Source: Oricola nitratireducens (lineage in GTDB: Bacteria > Pseudomonadota > Alphaproteobacteria > Rhizobiales > Rhizobiaceae). Taken from it: 64,000 nt of DNA. Of this stretch, positions 8,158-17,589 are shown one piece after another. A program made the translations under genes and the position numbers. Where the stretch lies: positions 1 through 64,000 of the forward strand of contig NZ_JACZCS010000014.1 of NCBI RefSeq assembly GCF_014904745.1, in the 5' to 3' direction. The notes below the pieces were generated by a model. That model did not search any database, was not told the DNA's origin, and saw only the letters and a program-made list of their open reading frames with translations. Within the stretch, counting starts at the first letter, position 1, and every line of letters starts with the position of its first letter.

Positions 8158-9909
8158 TCAGGCGCTGGCGCGCAGGACCGATGTTGCATCCTCGTCGACC
8201 ACAAGCGTCGCCGGGTCGGCGATGACCACCCCGTAATCGAGCCGGGCGCCTTCAATGCTGACGAGGCCGTTGCGAATGTCATCCACCACCTTGGCTGGAT
8301 CGCGCTCGAAGGCGGGGCCGAACCCGCCACCACCAGGGTTCATGTTCGCGGCGCGTTCGCCAGGCTGGATAGTCTCGATGACGTTGTCGGTGATCACCTG
8401 CGTCTGTCCGTTGCGCGTGATCTCGAGGCGGCCAACCTTCTTGTCGACCATTTCGGATTTTGCACCGGCGGCGCCCATGGCGGGGATCCGGCGGCCCTCG
8501 CCAAATGTGATCAGGGTCATCGGGCGATCGAGCGGCTCGACCTCCCACCGTGTGCCGGAGCCGCCGCGATGCTTGCCGGCGCCTCCTGAGTCCTGCATCA
8601 GCCCGTATTCGTGAATGATGATCGGATAGCTGTGTTCCAGCATTTCAATATCGCCGGAGGTGAGCGCGCCGAAGCAGCATTCCGGACCGCAAGCATGCCA
8701 GCCGTCCTGGGTCGCCGTGGCGCCGGCACCCGAGATGATCGAGGCGAGCACCATCGTCACATATTCCTCGTCATGGCGTGAATCCCAGCCGGCGATGTTG
8801 CAGCCATTGGCGTGGCCCCAGCTCGCAGAGACCTTGTCGGGCGCGGCTTTCTCGAAGGCCAGGCGCACCGCGTCGGTCAGCGTCTCCATCGGCGTCGTCG
8901 TGCAGTTCATGTGCGGAGCGGGAGACTTGGCGTTGCACAGTGTCCCCTTCGGCCCCATGTCGACCGTCACGTTGCGGTAGAGCCCCTCGTTGTAGGGCGG
9001 CGGAAGCTGGGCGAACATCATCAGCCCGAGATAGACGCCGGAGTAGCTGTTTCCCTCGTAGCTGTTGATGAAATAGGGAATCTGCGGCGGGCTCGCGATT
9101 GTAATATGGCAGTTTTCGCCGCTGATCTCGACCGTCGCCGTGATCTCGAAATCACCATAACCGTGACCGGCGTCCTCGAGGATCGCCATTCCCGAATAGG
9201 TTCCGTCGGGAACCTCGGCGATCAGCTTGTTCATGTGCCGGTTCGCCATTTCGAGCAGGACCTCGATGCAGTCCTGCACCGTCTCCTTGCCATACTTGTC
9301 CAGCAGCGCGATCAGGTTGCGGGCGCCGACCTGGCAGGCGCCGATCAAGGCATTGAAATCGCCCTCCTGGTCGCGTCGCGCGCGCATGTTGGTCAGGAGC
9401 ATGTTCAATATGTCGTTGCGCGGCTTGCCCTTGTCCCAGATCTTGATCGGCGGGATGCGCAGGCCTTCGGCATAGATTTCCTTGGCGTCGGGATTGTATC
9501 CGGCCGGGACCGGGCCGCCGATATCCGTCAAATGGCCCTTGCAGACGGTCCAGAACACCAGTTCGCCGTGATAGAAGACCGGGTAGTACATGCAGGTGTC
9601 GATGATGTGGCTGCCCGCATAGTCCGGGTCGTTGTGGAGGATCAGGTCGCCTTCGTTGATATCGCCCTCGAAGAAGCCGTCGACGGCCTTCATGGCCGGT
9701 ATCAGGCTGCCGAGATGGATCGGGATGTCCTGCCCCTGCAGGATCATTTCCGGCGTATGGTTGAACAGCGCCGTGGAATAGTCATGGGCGAGATTGAACA
9801 CCGAGGAACGCGCGGTCTTTTCCAGCGCCATCGTCATTTCACGCTGCGTCGTCTCCAGCACGCCTCTGACGACCGAGAGCGTGATCGGATCCACGTCTTT
9901 CTGGTTCAT
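8158..9909 (-). CDS. hyuB: Hydantoinase/oxoprolinase family subunit B
   Basis: 583 residues, starting MNQKDVDPITLSVVRGVLET, the usual HyuB N-terminus. The metal-region motif LHNDPDYAGSHIIDTCMYYP and the later GGSGTRWEVEPLDRP segment are typical of the B subunit. HyuB carries the ring- or amide-attacking half of the reaction and HyuA the ATP-using half. It is the first gene of the hyuBA unit and is divergent from an AraC regulator across 231 bp. Possible substrates include 5-oxoproline, hydantoins and lactams. Confidence 0.92.
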   Translation of the reverse strand: MNQKDVDPITLSVVRGVLETTQREMTMALEKTARSSVFNLAHDYSTALFNHTPEMILQGQDIPIHLGSLIPAMKAVDGFFEGDINEGDLILHNDPDYAGSHIIDTCMYYPVFYHGELVFWTVCKGHLTDIGGPVPAGYNPDAKEIYAEGLRIPPIKIWDKGKPRNDILNMLLTNMRARRDQEGDFNALIGACQVGARNLIALLDKYGKETVQDCIEVLLEMANRHMNKLIAEVPDGTYSGMAILEDAGHGYGDFEITATVEISGENCHITIASPPQIPYFINSYEGNSYSGVYLGLMMFAQLPPPYNEGLYRNVTVDMGPKGTLCNAKSPAPHMNCTTTPMETLTDAVRLAFEKAAPDKVSASWGHANGCNIAGWDSRHDEEYVTMVLASIISGAGATATQDGWHACGPECCFGALTSGDIEMLEHSYPIIIHEYGLMQDSGGAGKHRGGSGTRWEVEPLDRPMTLITFGEGRRIPAMGAAGAKSEMVDKKVGRLEITRNGQTQVITDNVIETIQPGERAANMNPGGGGFGPAFERDPAKVVDDIRNGLVSIEGARLDYGVVIADPATLVVDEDATSVLRASA

Positions 9910-10140
9910 AGCCGGTATCCTCCACAGTGAAACGGCCCATGCCGCGCGCCGGCGGCGTTGTCGCGACGCGCGGAAGGCACGTCCTCCCGCAGGCTGCCGC
10001 GTTTTTCCGTGCGGGTCTTGACGCTGGAGGAATGATCGTTTGACGTAGAGTGCAGAAATGACGGCGTCGCGCGGCGCTTGCTCCCGCGCCGTCCCCGCTC
10101 TACTCTTCCGCTACAACAAGTGTTGGAACCCGACGTCCCA

Positions 10141-11088
10141 ATGACATGGATTGCCCATTCGACGGACCGCATTTCGCCACCTGAGCGCGCCTCTGCCTGG
10201 AGCGCGGTCATCGCGGACGTCTACTTCCCGCTCAAGCTGACCTACCGCTCGGCGGACCGGTTCCGGGGAGATCTGACCAGTCGTTCGCTCGGTCCCATGG
10301 AAGTCTCGCGGCTGCGGACGGAGCCCTTGCAGTACGAACGCCTTCCACGGCACCTCGACGGAACTGTCGAAGAAGAATTCCTGATCACCATTCCGCAAAA
10401 AAACCCGATCGTGTTCCGGCAGATGAACCGCGAGGTCCGCTGCGAACCCGGCGGTTTCATCCTGGAACGCGGCGACGCGCCCTACAGGTTTTCATACGAC
10501 GACCGCAACGACCTCTTTGTCATCAAGGTGCCGAAGCCGCTGCTGGCCGGATATATGCGGGAACCCGACAGGCACTGCGCGAAGGTTTTCGACGGCTGTT
10601 CGGGCATGGGCGGATTGTTCTCGTCGATGGCCCGGCGTCTTCACCGCGAGGAAATGGCGTCCGGCGCCACCGCCGCCACCGTCCTCAATCGCCATCTTCT
10701 GGAACTGTTGACGCTGGCGCTTGAAAGCGCGGATTCGACGGGACCGGGGGCAGGCTCCGCCGTCAGGGCCGCGCATTTGAGGCGGGCCGAAGATTTCATC
10801 CGGGCCAACCTGACCAATCCCTCGCTGACCCCCGAACTGGTCGCCGGCGCCTGCGGCATCTCCAAGCGTTACCTGCACGACCTGTTCAAGGACGTGAACG
10901 GAACCGTATCGCAGCAGATTCGGGATCAGCGGCTGCTCGCCGCGCGCAACATGCTCGAAGTCGCGCGCAACCGCTCGATCGCGGATATCGCCTATCGTTT
11001 CGGCTTCAGCGACCAGGCGCAGTTTTCGCGGTTGTTCAAGGCAAAGTTCGGTCAAACGCCGTCGGACTGCAGATCCGGCTCGGCGTAG
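10141..11088 (+). CDS. AraC family transcriptional regulator
   Basis: 315 residues from the ATG at 10141 (MTWIAHSTDRISPPERASAW). A TTG 63 nt upstream is in frame but less likely. Residues about 20-190 resemble the AraC-binding-like domain of XylS/FeaR-type regulators. The C-terminal 100 residues carry two helix-turn-helix motifs, ELVAGACGISKRYLHDLFK and SIADIAYRFGFSDQAQFSR. It is divergent from hyuB and is the probable activator of hyuBA. The intergenic region has two TTGACG copies (about 10018 and 10040) that could be half-sites, but this is weak. Confidence 0.88.
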   Translation: MTWIAHSTDRISPPERASAWSAVIADVYFPLKLTYRSADRFRGDLTSRSLGPMEVSRLRTEPLQYERLPRHLDGTVEEEFLITIPQKNPIVFRQMNREVRCEPGGFILERGDAPYRFSYDDRNDLFVIKVPKPLLAGYMREPDRHCAKVFDGCSGMGGLFSSMARRLHREEMASGATAATVLNRHLLELLTLALESADSTGPGAGSAVRAAHLRRAEDFIRANLTNPSLTPELVAGACGISKRYLHDLFKDVNGTVSQQIRDQRLLAARNMLEVARNRSIADIAYRFGFSDQAQFSRLFKAKFGQTPSDCRSGSA

Positions 11089-11111
11089 CGCGGAACGCGA
11101 TCTGGCCGATG

Positions 11112-12047
11112 TCACGGCCTGGCATGATCGACGACAGTGCCCGGCCATGTCCCGTTTCTCACCAGTTTCCTGCAAATCTCGCCGAGGAGCTTGCCGGTCG
11201 CCAGACTGGCGCGCGGACGTCGCGCATCGTGCCGTGACGCAAGATGCAGGGTCCATTCCATTGCCGGTCTGGTGATTTCGACCGCGACGATTTCCCCGCC
11301 GCGGGCATAGGTACCGGTCAGAAAGGTCGGCAGGATGGTGCAGTAACCGGCGATCACCAAAGCGAACAGCCCCGGTAGCGAATCGATGTCCGCCGCGACA
11401 TCGAGCGTCAGGCCTTCGGCGCTGCAATAGGATTCGATATGCCGCCGGATCGAATGATTGGCGCTAGGCAGCACCAGACGAAGGCGGGCGACCTCCTCGA
11501 GCCGAACGCGGCTGCGCCCGGCAAAGGCATGATCAGCAGGCACGAGGAGATGCAGCTTTTCCTGCAGGATGGCCTCGCTGCGCAGGCCCGCCATCGGCTG
11601 AATGTCGTACAGCACGGCCAGATCGAGTTTTCCGAGCTGCAACTGCTCCGACAGAACGCCGCTCATCGCCTCGACGACATGCAGTCTGATTTGCGGATAA
11701 CGCGCCTGCAACACCGGTAGCAGTTCGGAAATGACTCCGCCGGCAACCGTTGTCGGCAGCCCGAGCCGGACGGTCCCGATCGGTTCCTTCGACAGATCCT
11801 TGACGACGGACTTGATCTCCGCGACGTCGTGAATGACGTCGAAGGATTTCTGCAGCACGTATTTTCCTTCTTCCGTCAGCGACGAGCCGCGGGAGTGCCG
11901 CGTGACGAGGATGACCCCCAGCTCCTCCTCGAGGCGCTGCAGCGACGCGCTCAACGCCGGTTGGGTGAGATTGAGCAGGCGCGCCGCGGCCGACAGGCTG
12001 CCGGTTTCGGCGATGCTGATCAGGGCGCGCAAGTCCCTCAACTCCAT
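11112..12047 (-). CDS. LysR family transcriptional regulator (divergent from cyclase-amidase)
   Basis: 311 residues. The N-terminal helix-turn-helix reads SLSAAARLLNLTQPALSASL, followed by a full substrate-binding domain. The ATG at 12047 gives MELRDLRALISIAETGS, the canonical family start. It is divergent from the cyclase-family hydrolase across 248 bp and converges on the AraC gene with only 23 bp between. It probably controls the cyclase-amidase pair. Confidence 0.9.
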   Translation of the reverse strand: MELRDLRALISIAETGSLSAAARLLNLTQPALSASLQRLEEELGVILVTRHSRGSSLTEEGKYVLQKSFDVIHDVAEIKSVVKDLSKEPIGTVRLGLPTTVAGGVISELLPVLQARYPQIRLHVVEAMSGVLSEQLQLGKLDLAVLYDIQPMAGLRSEAILQEKLHLLVPADHAFAGRSRVRLEEVARLRLVLPSANHSIRRHIESYCSAEGLTLDVAADIDSLPGLFALVIAGYCTILPTFLTGTYARGGEIVAVEITRPAMEWTLHLASRHDARRPRASLATGKLLGEICRKLVRNGTWPGTVVDHARP

Positions 12048-12295
12048 CCTGAAATGTCCTTCCGGGAAAAGTTCACATCATGCGCGTTCATGACTCTATT
12101 CATAAAACAGATTGATATCAGATATCCGGATTACCGCAATTGTCAGCCTGTATTTTCTCTGGAAGCATAAATTCTGCAAATGGGCGGCATCCCGACGTGA
12201 TGTTGAATCGGTCGGCGCCGCTCGCGGAATGCTCCCCCGGCGACGCCCGCCGCCAGACGACGCGAAATCGCGCACCCGAACCGAAAGGATCCCAA
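12048..12295. promoter_or_regulatory. Divergent lysR/cyclase control region
   Basis: This is a 248-bp gap between divergent genes. It contains GATATC-A-GATATC at 12114-12126 (two self-palindromic hexamers one base apart) and two TTCAT copies at about 12088-12102. These are candidate LysR contacts only. The downstream cyclase has a good AAAGGA ribosome binding site before its ATG at 12296. Confidence 0.35.
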
Positions 12296-13000
12296 ATGGC
12301 CAAACGCATCGTAGATCTCAGCCTGACCGTCGAAGACAATATGCCGGCGCACAAGCTGTTCCAGAGCCCGATCTATCTCAAGGCGCTGACCCATGAGAGC
12401 ACCTTGTCATTCGGCTTGGGCGTCGAGGGCGACCCGATGACGTTTCAGACCAACTATATCGGGATGCTCGACCATGTCGGCACCCATGTCGACGCCTTTC
12501 TGCACGTCAATCCCGACGGCCTCCCCATCAACGAGATGCCGCTCGATCTTTTCATGGGCAAGGCCGTTTGCTTCGACCTGCGTCACATCGGCGATCTCGA
12601 AGACATCACCGCCGAGCACATGGCGGCAGCCGAAGAAGCCGCGGGCGTGAAGGTCGATGGCCATATCGTTTTGCTGTGCACCGGCTTTCACAATCGCAAC
12701 TGGGACGACAAGAAGCAGATCGTCTGGGGCAATCCGGGCCTGACCGTGGAGGCGACCCGCTGGCTGCATGAGCGCGGTTCGCGCATGCACGGCGTCGAAG
12801 GCCCCTCCACCGACAAGCCGAGCGACAACATCTTCGCCCAGCACAGGCTGTGCCGCGATCTCGGCATGTCCCACTACGAATGGCTGGTCAATCTGGAAGA
12901 GCTTCTCGGCAAGGGCGAGTTCGAGTTCATCGGTCTGCCGATCAAGTTCAAGGACGGCTCCGGATCGCCGGTTCGCGCCGTCGCGCTGCTTGACGAGTAA
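12296..13000 (+). CDS. Cyclase family metal-dependent hydrolase (kynurenine formamidase-like)
   Basis: 234 residues from the ATG at 12296 (MAKRIVDLSLTVEDNMPAH), chosen because AAAGGATCCC precedes it and the family N-terminus starts here. The metal-binding motif is intact: HVGTHVDAFLH, matching the HxGTHxDxxxH pattern of the cyclase/KynB family. Members hydrolyse N-formylkynurenine, isatin, cyclic imides or related amides. Its position 66 bp upstream of an amidase suggests sequential hydrolysis of a cyclic or N-acyl amide. The substrate is unknown. Confidence 0.88.
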   Translation: MAKRIVDLSLTVEDNMPAHKLFQSPIYLKALTHESTLSFGLGVEGDPMTFQTNYIGMLDHVGTHVDAFLHVNPDGLPINEMPLDLFMGKAVCFDLRHIGDLEDITAEHMAAAEEAAGVKVDGHIVLLCTGFHNRNWDDKKQIVWGNPGLTVEATRWLHERGSRMHGVEGPSTDKPSDNIFAQHRLCRDLGMSHYEWLVNLEELLGKGEFEFIGLPIKFKDGSGSPVRAVALLDE

Positions 13001-13066
13001 TCCCTTTCCCGGCCGCGCCCTGCCCTGCGGGTCGCGGACACGGCATTTCGACGGAATTTTGCGCCA

Positions 13067-14491
13067 ATGACAGACCTCGCCTTCTTGACCTTGCGCGAAA
13101 TCAGCGGCGCGATTTCCCGCAAGGAGATTTCGCCGGTCGAACTTCTTGACGACGTGATCCGGCGCTACGAGGCGCTGGAGCCGCGCCTCAACATGTTCGC
13201 CCATGTCGATTTCGGTGCCGCGCGGCGCGACGCCAAGGCGGCCGAGGCGCGCGTCCTGCGCAATGAGAGGCTGGGCGAACTCGATGGCGTACCGACTTCG
13301 ATCAAGGATCTGATCGCCGTGCGCGGCATGCCGCAAAGGTTCGGCTCCAGGGTAACTGCCGATACGCCGATGGAGGCCGACGCCCCGGCCGTGGAGAGGC
13401 TCCGCGCCGCCGGCGCCGTCATCCTCGGCAAGTCGACGACCAGCGAGTTCGGCTGCAAGGCGGTCGGCGACAGCCCGCTGACCGGGATCACCCGCAATCC
13501 GTGGAACACGGCGCTGACGCCGGGAGGCTCAAGTTGCGGCGCCGCGGCAATGGTCGCCGCCGGTCTCGTACCCTACGCCATCGGTACGGATGGCGGCGGA
13601 TCGATCCGCATTCCCGCAGCGCTCTGCGGATTGTTCGGAATCAAGGCACAATTCGGCCGCGTCCCGGTATTTCCGACCTCGGCCACGCCAACCCTGGCAC
13701 ATGTCGGTCCGCTCGCGCGCAATGCCGATGATGCGGCCATCGTCCTTTCGGCGATCGCGGGCTTCGACAAACGCGATCCGTTTTCCGTCAAGGATGACAA
13801 TCCGCGTTTTCTCGCGGACACAAGAATATCCCGCAAACTGAAAGCCGCCTGGAGCCCGACCCTCGGCTATGGCCGGGTAGACCCGGAAGTTGCCGCACTT
13901 ACCGAACAGGCTGTCCTGAATATCGAGCAGATGGGCGTCGACGTCGAACTGGTGGAAACGGTCATGGACGATCCGATCGACTTGTGGACGGCCGAGTTTT
14001 ATGCCGGCGTCGGCACGAAGCTGAGAGACACGGTCGAAACCCGGCCGGAACTGATCGACCCCACCGTCCTCGGCTTGCTGAAGGATGCTCTCCAGCAGAA
14101 CATGCGCACTTATTATGAAAGCGTCTTCGCACGCTATGCGTTTCGCGACAGGATGCGCGCCTTTTTCGAGGAATATGACCTCCTTCTGACGCCGACACTG
14201 CCCGTTGCCGCATTCGAGGCCGGGCTGGACGTCCCACCGGGCTACGAGGACAGGAACGCTGTATCCTGGGCAACCTTCACCTATCCGTTCAATCTGACCG
14301 GACAACCGGGTGCCTCGCTGCCGGTCGGGTATACCGCACAGGGCCTCCCCGTTGGGCTGCAGATCGTGGCATCGCCTTATGGCGAAGCCTCGATATTTTC
14401 GCTCGCCGGTCGTTACGAAAGCGCGTCCCTCGAAACCGATCAGGCGACGCCAGGCGTCCGCCGGCCGCCGATCAACAACCGGACATCCTGA
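13067..14491 (+). CDS. Amidase signature family enzyme
   Basis: 474 residues. The Ser-cisSer-Lys catalytic set is visible: Lys in PTSIKDLIAVRG (near residue 80), the glycine/serine segment PGGSSCGAAAM, and the nucleophile region GTDGGGSIRIPAALCG. It hydrolyses a C-N amide bond. It follows the cyclase-family gene on the same strand. The GSSCG variant replaces the more common GSSGG but keeps both serines. No signal peptide is visible, so it is cytoplasmic. Confidence 0.9.
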   Translation: MTDLAFLTLREISGAISRKEISPVELLDDVIRRYEALEPRLNMFAHVDFGAARRDAKAAEARVLRNERLGELDGVPTSIKDLIAVRGMPQRFGSRVTADTPMEADAPAVERLRAAGAVILGKSTTSEFGCKAVGDSPLTGITRNPWNTALTPGGSSCGAAAMVAAGLVPYAIGTDGGGSIRIPAALCGLFGIKAQFGRVPVFPTSATPTLAHVGPLARNADDAAIVLSAIAGFDKRDPFSVKDDNPRFLADTRISRKLKAAWSPTLGYGRVDPEVAALTEQAVLNIEQMGVDVELVETVMDDPIDLWTAEFYAGVGTKLRDTVETRPELIDPTVLGLLKDALQQNMRTYYESVFARYAFRDRMRAFFEEYDLLLTPTLPVAAFEAGLDVPPGYEDRNAVSWATFTYPFNLTGQPGASLPVGYTAQGLPVGLQIVASPYGEASIFSLAGRYESASLETDQATPGVRRPPINNRTS

Positions 14492-14895
14492 ACCGGTCTC
14501 TCCAGGATACCGGTGAAGGCAAAGCACCGGTCAATTCGAAACCGCAGCCTGCAGAATTCGGTCCAGATTGCGGACGGTCCGCTGCCGGCCCGCTCCGGCC
14601 ATGTGTTCAGTCTGTAGCGAATCGCCTCTCCATCTGGCGGCGAAAGGTTTTCGCGCTGTCGGTTTTGCACCCCAAAGCGGACTCTTTGCCGCTCGTCGCG
14701 GGATGACCGCTTTTGACCTAAAACTTCCGTTCTTCGCTCAAGTAAAGCGTGAACGCTCTTGACCTAGGGCCGAAGTACCGTGAGGCGAATCTGACGCAGT
14801 AGCATGTTAGTGCTTCCCTGCTGGACACAGATTCTGCCAGAGGAGTTTGCCCACGTTTGTTTATCTCTTGAATTAGCGACGATAAAACGATTCCC
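14492..14895. other. Intergenic stretch with a dispersed 20-bp repeat
   Basis: 404 bp between the amidase and convergent glpR. I see no gene or convincing terminator. It contains CAAAGCGGACTCTTTGCCGC at 14673-14692, which recurs exactly at 61068-61087. This and the surrounding AAAGCGGAC-type sequence resemble degenerate intergenic debris common in alphaproteobacteria. Confidence 0.55.
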
Positions 14896-15666
14896 TCAAC
14901 TAACGTCGGGCGCGACGATGACCTCGGTTCCCCATTCATCGCATTTCGCCTGGAGCGCTTCGGTGATCGGTTTGTCCGTGAAGAATGCATCGACCTCGGC
15001 CAACGAAGCGATACGGCCCGGTGCGGTGCGCTGGAACTTGGAGTGGTCGGCAACCAGGAAGGTCTTGCGCGCCTGCCTGATGATCGACTTCGAGACATTG
15101 ACCTCCTGGATGTCGAAATCCAGCATGTCGCCGTCCTGATCGATCGCCGAACAGCCGACAACGACCAGGTCGAACTTGAACTGCAGGATCGTCTGCGTTG
15201 CGAGATCGCCGACCAGTCCGCCGTCGGACCGCCTGAGCGTTCCACCGGTGACGATGACCTGACAATCCGGATTGAGCGCCAGAATGTTTGCCACGTTGAT
15301 GTTGTTGGTCACGACCAGCAGGTTGCGATGATGGACCAGCTGCCGGGCCACCGCCTCGGTGCTCGTCCCGATGTTGAGAAAGACGGAGACGTCTTCGGGA
15401 ATCTGCGCCGCGCAGGCTTTCGCAATGCGCGCCTTTTCCGGCTCGTGCAGACTGCGCCGGTCCTCGTAACCGATATTGTTCGTGCCGGACGGCAACATCG
15501 CGCCGCCGTGGACGCGCTCGAGCCGGCCTGCATCGGCAAGTTCGCTGAGATCGCGCCTGATCGTCTGCTGCGTGACAGCGAAATATTCCGCCAGGCCGTC
15601 GACCGTCACCCGGCCGTCGCGCCGGGCGATCTCGAGAATCTCGTTGTGGCGGAAACTCTGGGACAT
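14896..15666 (-). CDS. glpR: DeoR family repressor of glycerol metabolism
   Basis: 256 residues, normal for DeoR/GlpR. The N-terminal helix-turn-helix reads VDGLAEYFAVTQQTIRRDLS, followed by LERVHGGAMLPSGTNN, the family hinge. The sugar-phosphate sensor domain has FLNIGTSTEAVARQL and VVGCSAIDQDGDMLDFD. It is divergent from glpD and the glycerol ABC operon. It is expected to repress them until glycerol-3-phosphate accumulates. Two matching inverted repeats in the shared intergenic region are candidate operators. Confidence 0.92.
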   Translation of the reverse strand: MSQSFRHNEILEIARRDGRVTVDGLAEYFAVTQQTIRRDLSELADAGRLERVHGGAMLPSGTNNIGYEDRRSLHEPEKARIAKACAAQIPEDVSVFLNIGTSTEAVARQLVHHRNLLVVTNNINVANILALNPDCQVIVTGGTLRRSDGGLVGDLATQTILQFKFDLVVVGCSAIDQDGDMLDFDIQEVNVSKSIIRQARKTFLVADHSKFQRTAPGRIASLAEVDAFFTDKPITEALQAKCDEWGTEVIVAPDVS

Positions 15667-15721
15667 GCGGGCACCTCCTCGCCCTGACAGCGGCCCTTAT
15701 CGCACCTGTTTGTCGGGCGCA

Positions 15722-15735
15722 AATTTTCGATAATG
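15722..15735. promoter_or_regulatory. Candidate GlpR operator, glpR-proximal copy
   Basis: AATTTTCGATAATG lies 56 bp upstream of the glpR start. Its exact reverse complement occurs at 15884-15897 next to glpD. The TTCG core resembles operators of DeoR/GlpR proteins. The two copies could support autoregulation and looping; this is inferred from symmetry and position only. Confidence 0.45.
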
Positions 15736-15883
15736 CGCGATCACGATCAATTCATGCCCAAAACAGAATATTTTTGACCTTTTAACCGGTTCAATCACCC
15801 ATGCTGCAGGTGCGAAGAGACAAATCCTCCACATCTTCATCGTCATATAATCTAATATATTCAATAGTTAAGCCTATAACGAA

Positions 15884-15897
15884 CATTATCGAAAATT
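15884..15897. promoter_or_regulatory. Candidate GlpR operator, glpD-proximal copy
   Basis: CATTATCGAAAATT is the perfect 14-bp reverse complement of the site at 15722-15735. It lies 69 bp upstream of the proposed glpD GTG. The overlapping AACGAACATTATCGAAAA resembles E. coli GlpR operator half-sites. It sits in an AT-rich stretch suitable for the glpD promoter. Confidence 0.47.
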
Positions 15898-15965
15898 ATA
15901 TCTTTTCATTTTTGTTTGTTTCACCTAGGTTTCCCAACGGCAGTTGAGTGATGAGGGAGGACCAA

Positions 15966-17570
15966 GTGCCGCAGTCGCTGGAAGGCAGCCCGTATTGCGA
16001 TCTCATGATCATTGGTGGTGGCATCAATGGCTGCGGGATAGCGCGCGATGCTGCGGGCCGCGGGCTTTCCGTCGTCGTGGCTGAGATGAATGACCTTGCC
16101 TCCGCGACATCCTCAGCCTCGACCAAACTGTTTCACGGCGGCCTGCGTTATCTGGAGTATTTCGAAATCCGTCTGGTGCGCGAGGCGCTTGTCGAGCGCG
16201 AAGTGCTGCTGCGCGCGATGCCGCACATCAGCTGGCCCATGCGCTTCGTCTTGCCCTATCACGACGCGATGCGCTTCGACACGGAAACGCCCGCCTCGAA
16301 GGTGCTCAACGCAGTCATGCCATGGATGAAAGGGCGTCGTCCGGCATGGATGATCCGGCTCGGCCTGTTCCTCTACGATCATCTCGGTGGCCGCCATATC
16401 CTGCCCGGCACGTCGACGCTCGATCTTTCGACGGCGCCGGAAGGCGAACCGCTCAAGAGCGAATTCCGCAAGGCATATGAATATTCTGATTGCTGGGTGG
16501 AGGATTCGCGCCTCGTCGTTCTGAATGCGCGCGACGCACAGGCCCGTGGCGCCCAAATCCTTGTGCGGACGAAGGTCGTCTCCGCGGAGCGGGCGAAGGA
16601 CAACTGGACCGTGACGGTCGAAGATGCCGCGACCGGAACGCAAAGGGTGATCCGGGCGCGTGTCCTCGTCAATGCAGGCGGTCCCTGGGTCGGCGACATC
16701 ATGCGCACCAAGGCCCGGCTGACGTCGAGCGAGGGTATCCGTCTGGTTCGCGGGAGCCATATCGTCACGCGCAGGCTCTACGATCACGACAAGTGCTACT
16801 TCCTTCAGGGAACCGACGGACGGATCATTTTCACGATTCCGTACGAGACGGATTTCACCCTGATCGGCACTACCGATCAGGACCATCCCGACCCGTCCGT
16901 AAAGCCGGAATGCACGCCGGAAGAACAGGACTATCTCTGCGGCTTCGTTTCGGCCTATTTCAAGCGCCCGGTGACCCGGGACGACATTGTCTGGACCTAT
17001 TCCGGCGTACGCCCGCTCTATGATGACGGCGCCAGTTCGGCCACGGCGGCCACCCGCGACTACACGCTGAAGGTCAATGACGAGGGCGGCGCGCCGATCC
17101 TCAACGTCTTTGGCGGAAAAATCACGACCTATCGGCGCCTCGCCGAAAGCGCCATGGAGAAGATCTCGCCGTGGTTTTCCGGCCTGCCGGCGGCATGGAC
17201 TTCGGGCGCGCCGCTGCCGGGAGGCGATTTCCCCGTCGACGGCGTTGGCGCGCTGAAGGAAAAACTGGCGTTGTCCTATCCCTTCCTGGACAGCTTTCAC
17301 GTCAATCGGCTCGCGCGCGCGTATGGAACCGAAGCGTTCGCGGTCCTGGGCACCGCCAAGGAACCTGGCGATCTGGGGCAGTCTTTCGGCGGCACTCTTA
17401 CCGAACGCGAAGCCGCATGGCTGATGGACCGGGAATTCGCCTGCACGGCCGAAGATATCGTGTGGCGTCGCAGCAAGCTTGGCCTGCGCATGAGCGCCGG
17501 CGAAATCAGTAACCTCGACAACTGGATGCAGCACCGCCGCGCAAACGGCGAGACCGCTGCTGCCGAATAG
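15966..17570 (+). CDS. glpD: Glycerol-3-phosphate dehydrogenase
   Basis: 534 residues if started at the GTG at 15966 (VPQSLEGSPYCDLMIIGGG). I prefer it because AGGGAGG lies 6 nt upstream; the ATG at 15951 would bury that site. The FAD-binding IIGGGINGCGIARDAAGRG and SSASTKLFHGGLRYLEY motifs define GlpD. The C-terminal segment AEDIVWRRSKLGLRM is also conserved. The enzyme oxidises glycerol-3-phosphate to dihydroxyacetone phosphate and passes electrons to quinones at the inner membrane. It is the first gene of the glycerol operon. No glycerol kinase gene is present in the window. Confidence 0.95.
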   Translation: MPQSLEGSPYCDLMIIGGGINGCGIARDAAGRGLSVVVAEMNDLASATSSASTKLFHGGLRYLEYFEIRLVREALVEREVLLRAMPHISWPMRFVLPYHDAMRFDTETPASKVLNAVMPWMKGRRPAWMIRLGLFLYDHLGGRHILPGTSTLDLSTAPEGEPLKSEFRKAYEYSDCWVEDSRLVVLNARDAQARGAQILVRTKVVSAERAKDNWTVTVEDAATGTQRVIRARVLVNAGGPWVGDIMRTKARLTSSEGIRLVRGSHIVTRRLYDHDKCYFLQGTDGRIIFTIPYETDFTLIGTTDQDHPDPSVKPECTPEEQDYLCGFVSAYFKRPVTRDDIVWTYSGVRPLYDDGASSATAATRDYTLKVNDEGGAPILNVFGGKITTYRRLAESAMEKISPWFSGLPAAWTSGAPLPGGDFPVDGVGALKEKLALSYPFLDSFHVNRLARAYGTEAFAVLGTAKEPGDLGQSFGGTLTEREAAWLMDREFACTAEDIVWRRSKLGLRMSAGEISNLDNWMQHRRANGETAAAE

Positions 17571-17589
17571 GTCAGGGAGGAGAGGAAGA

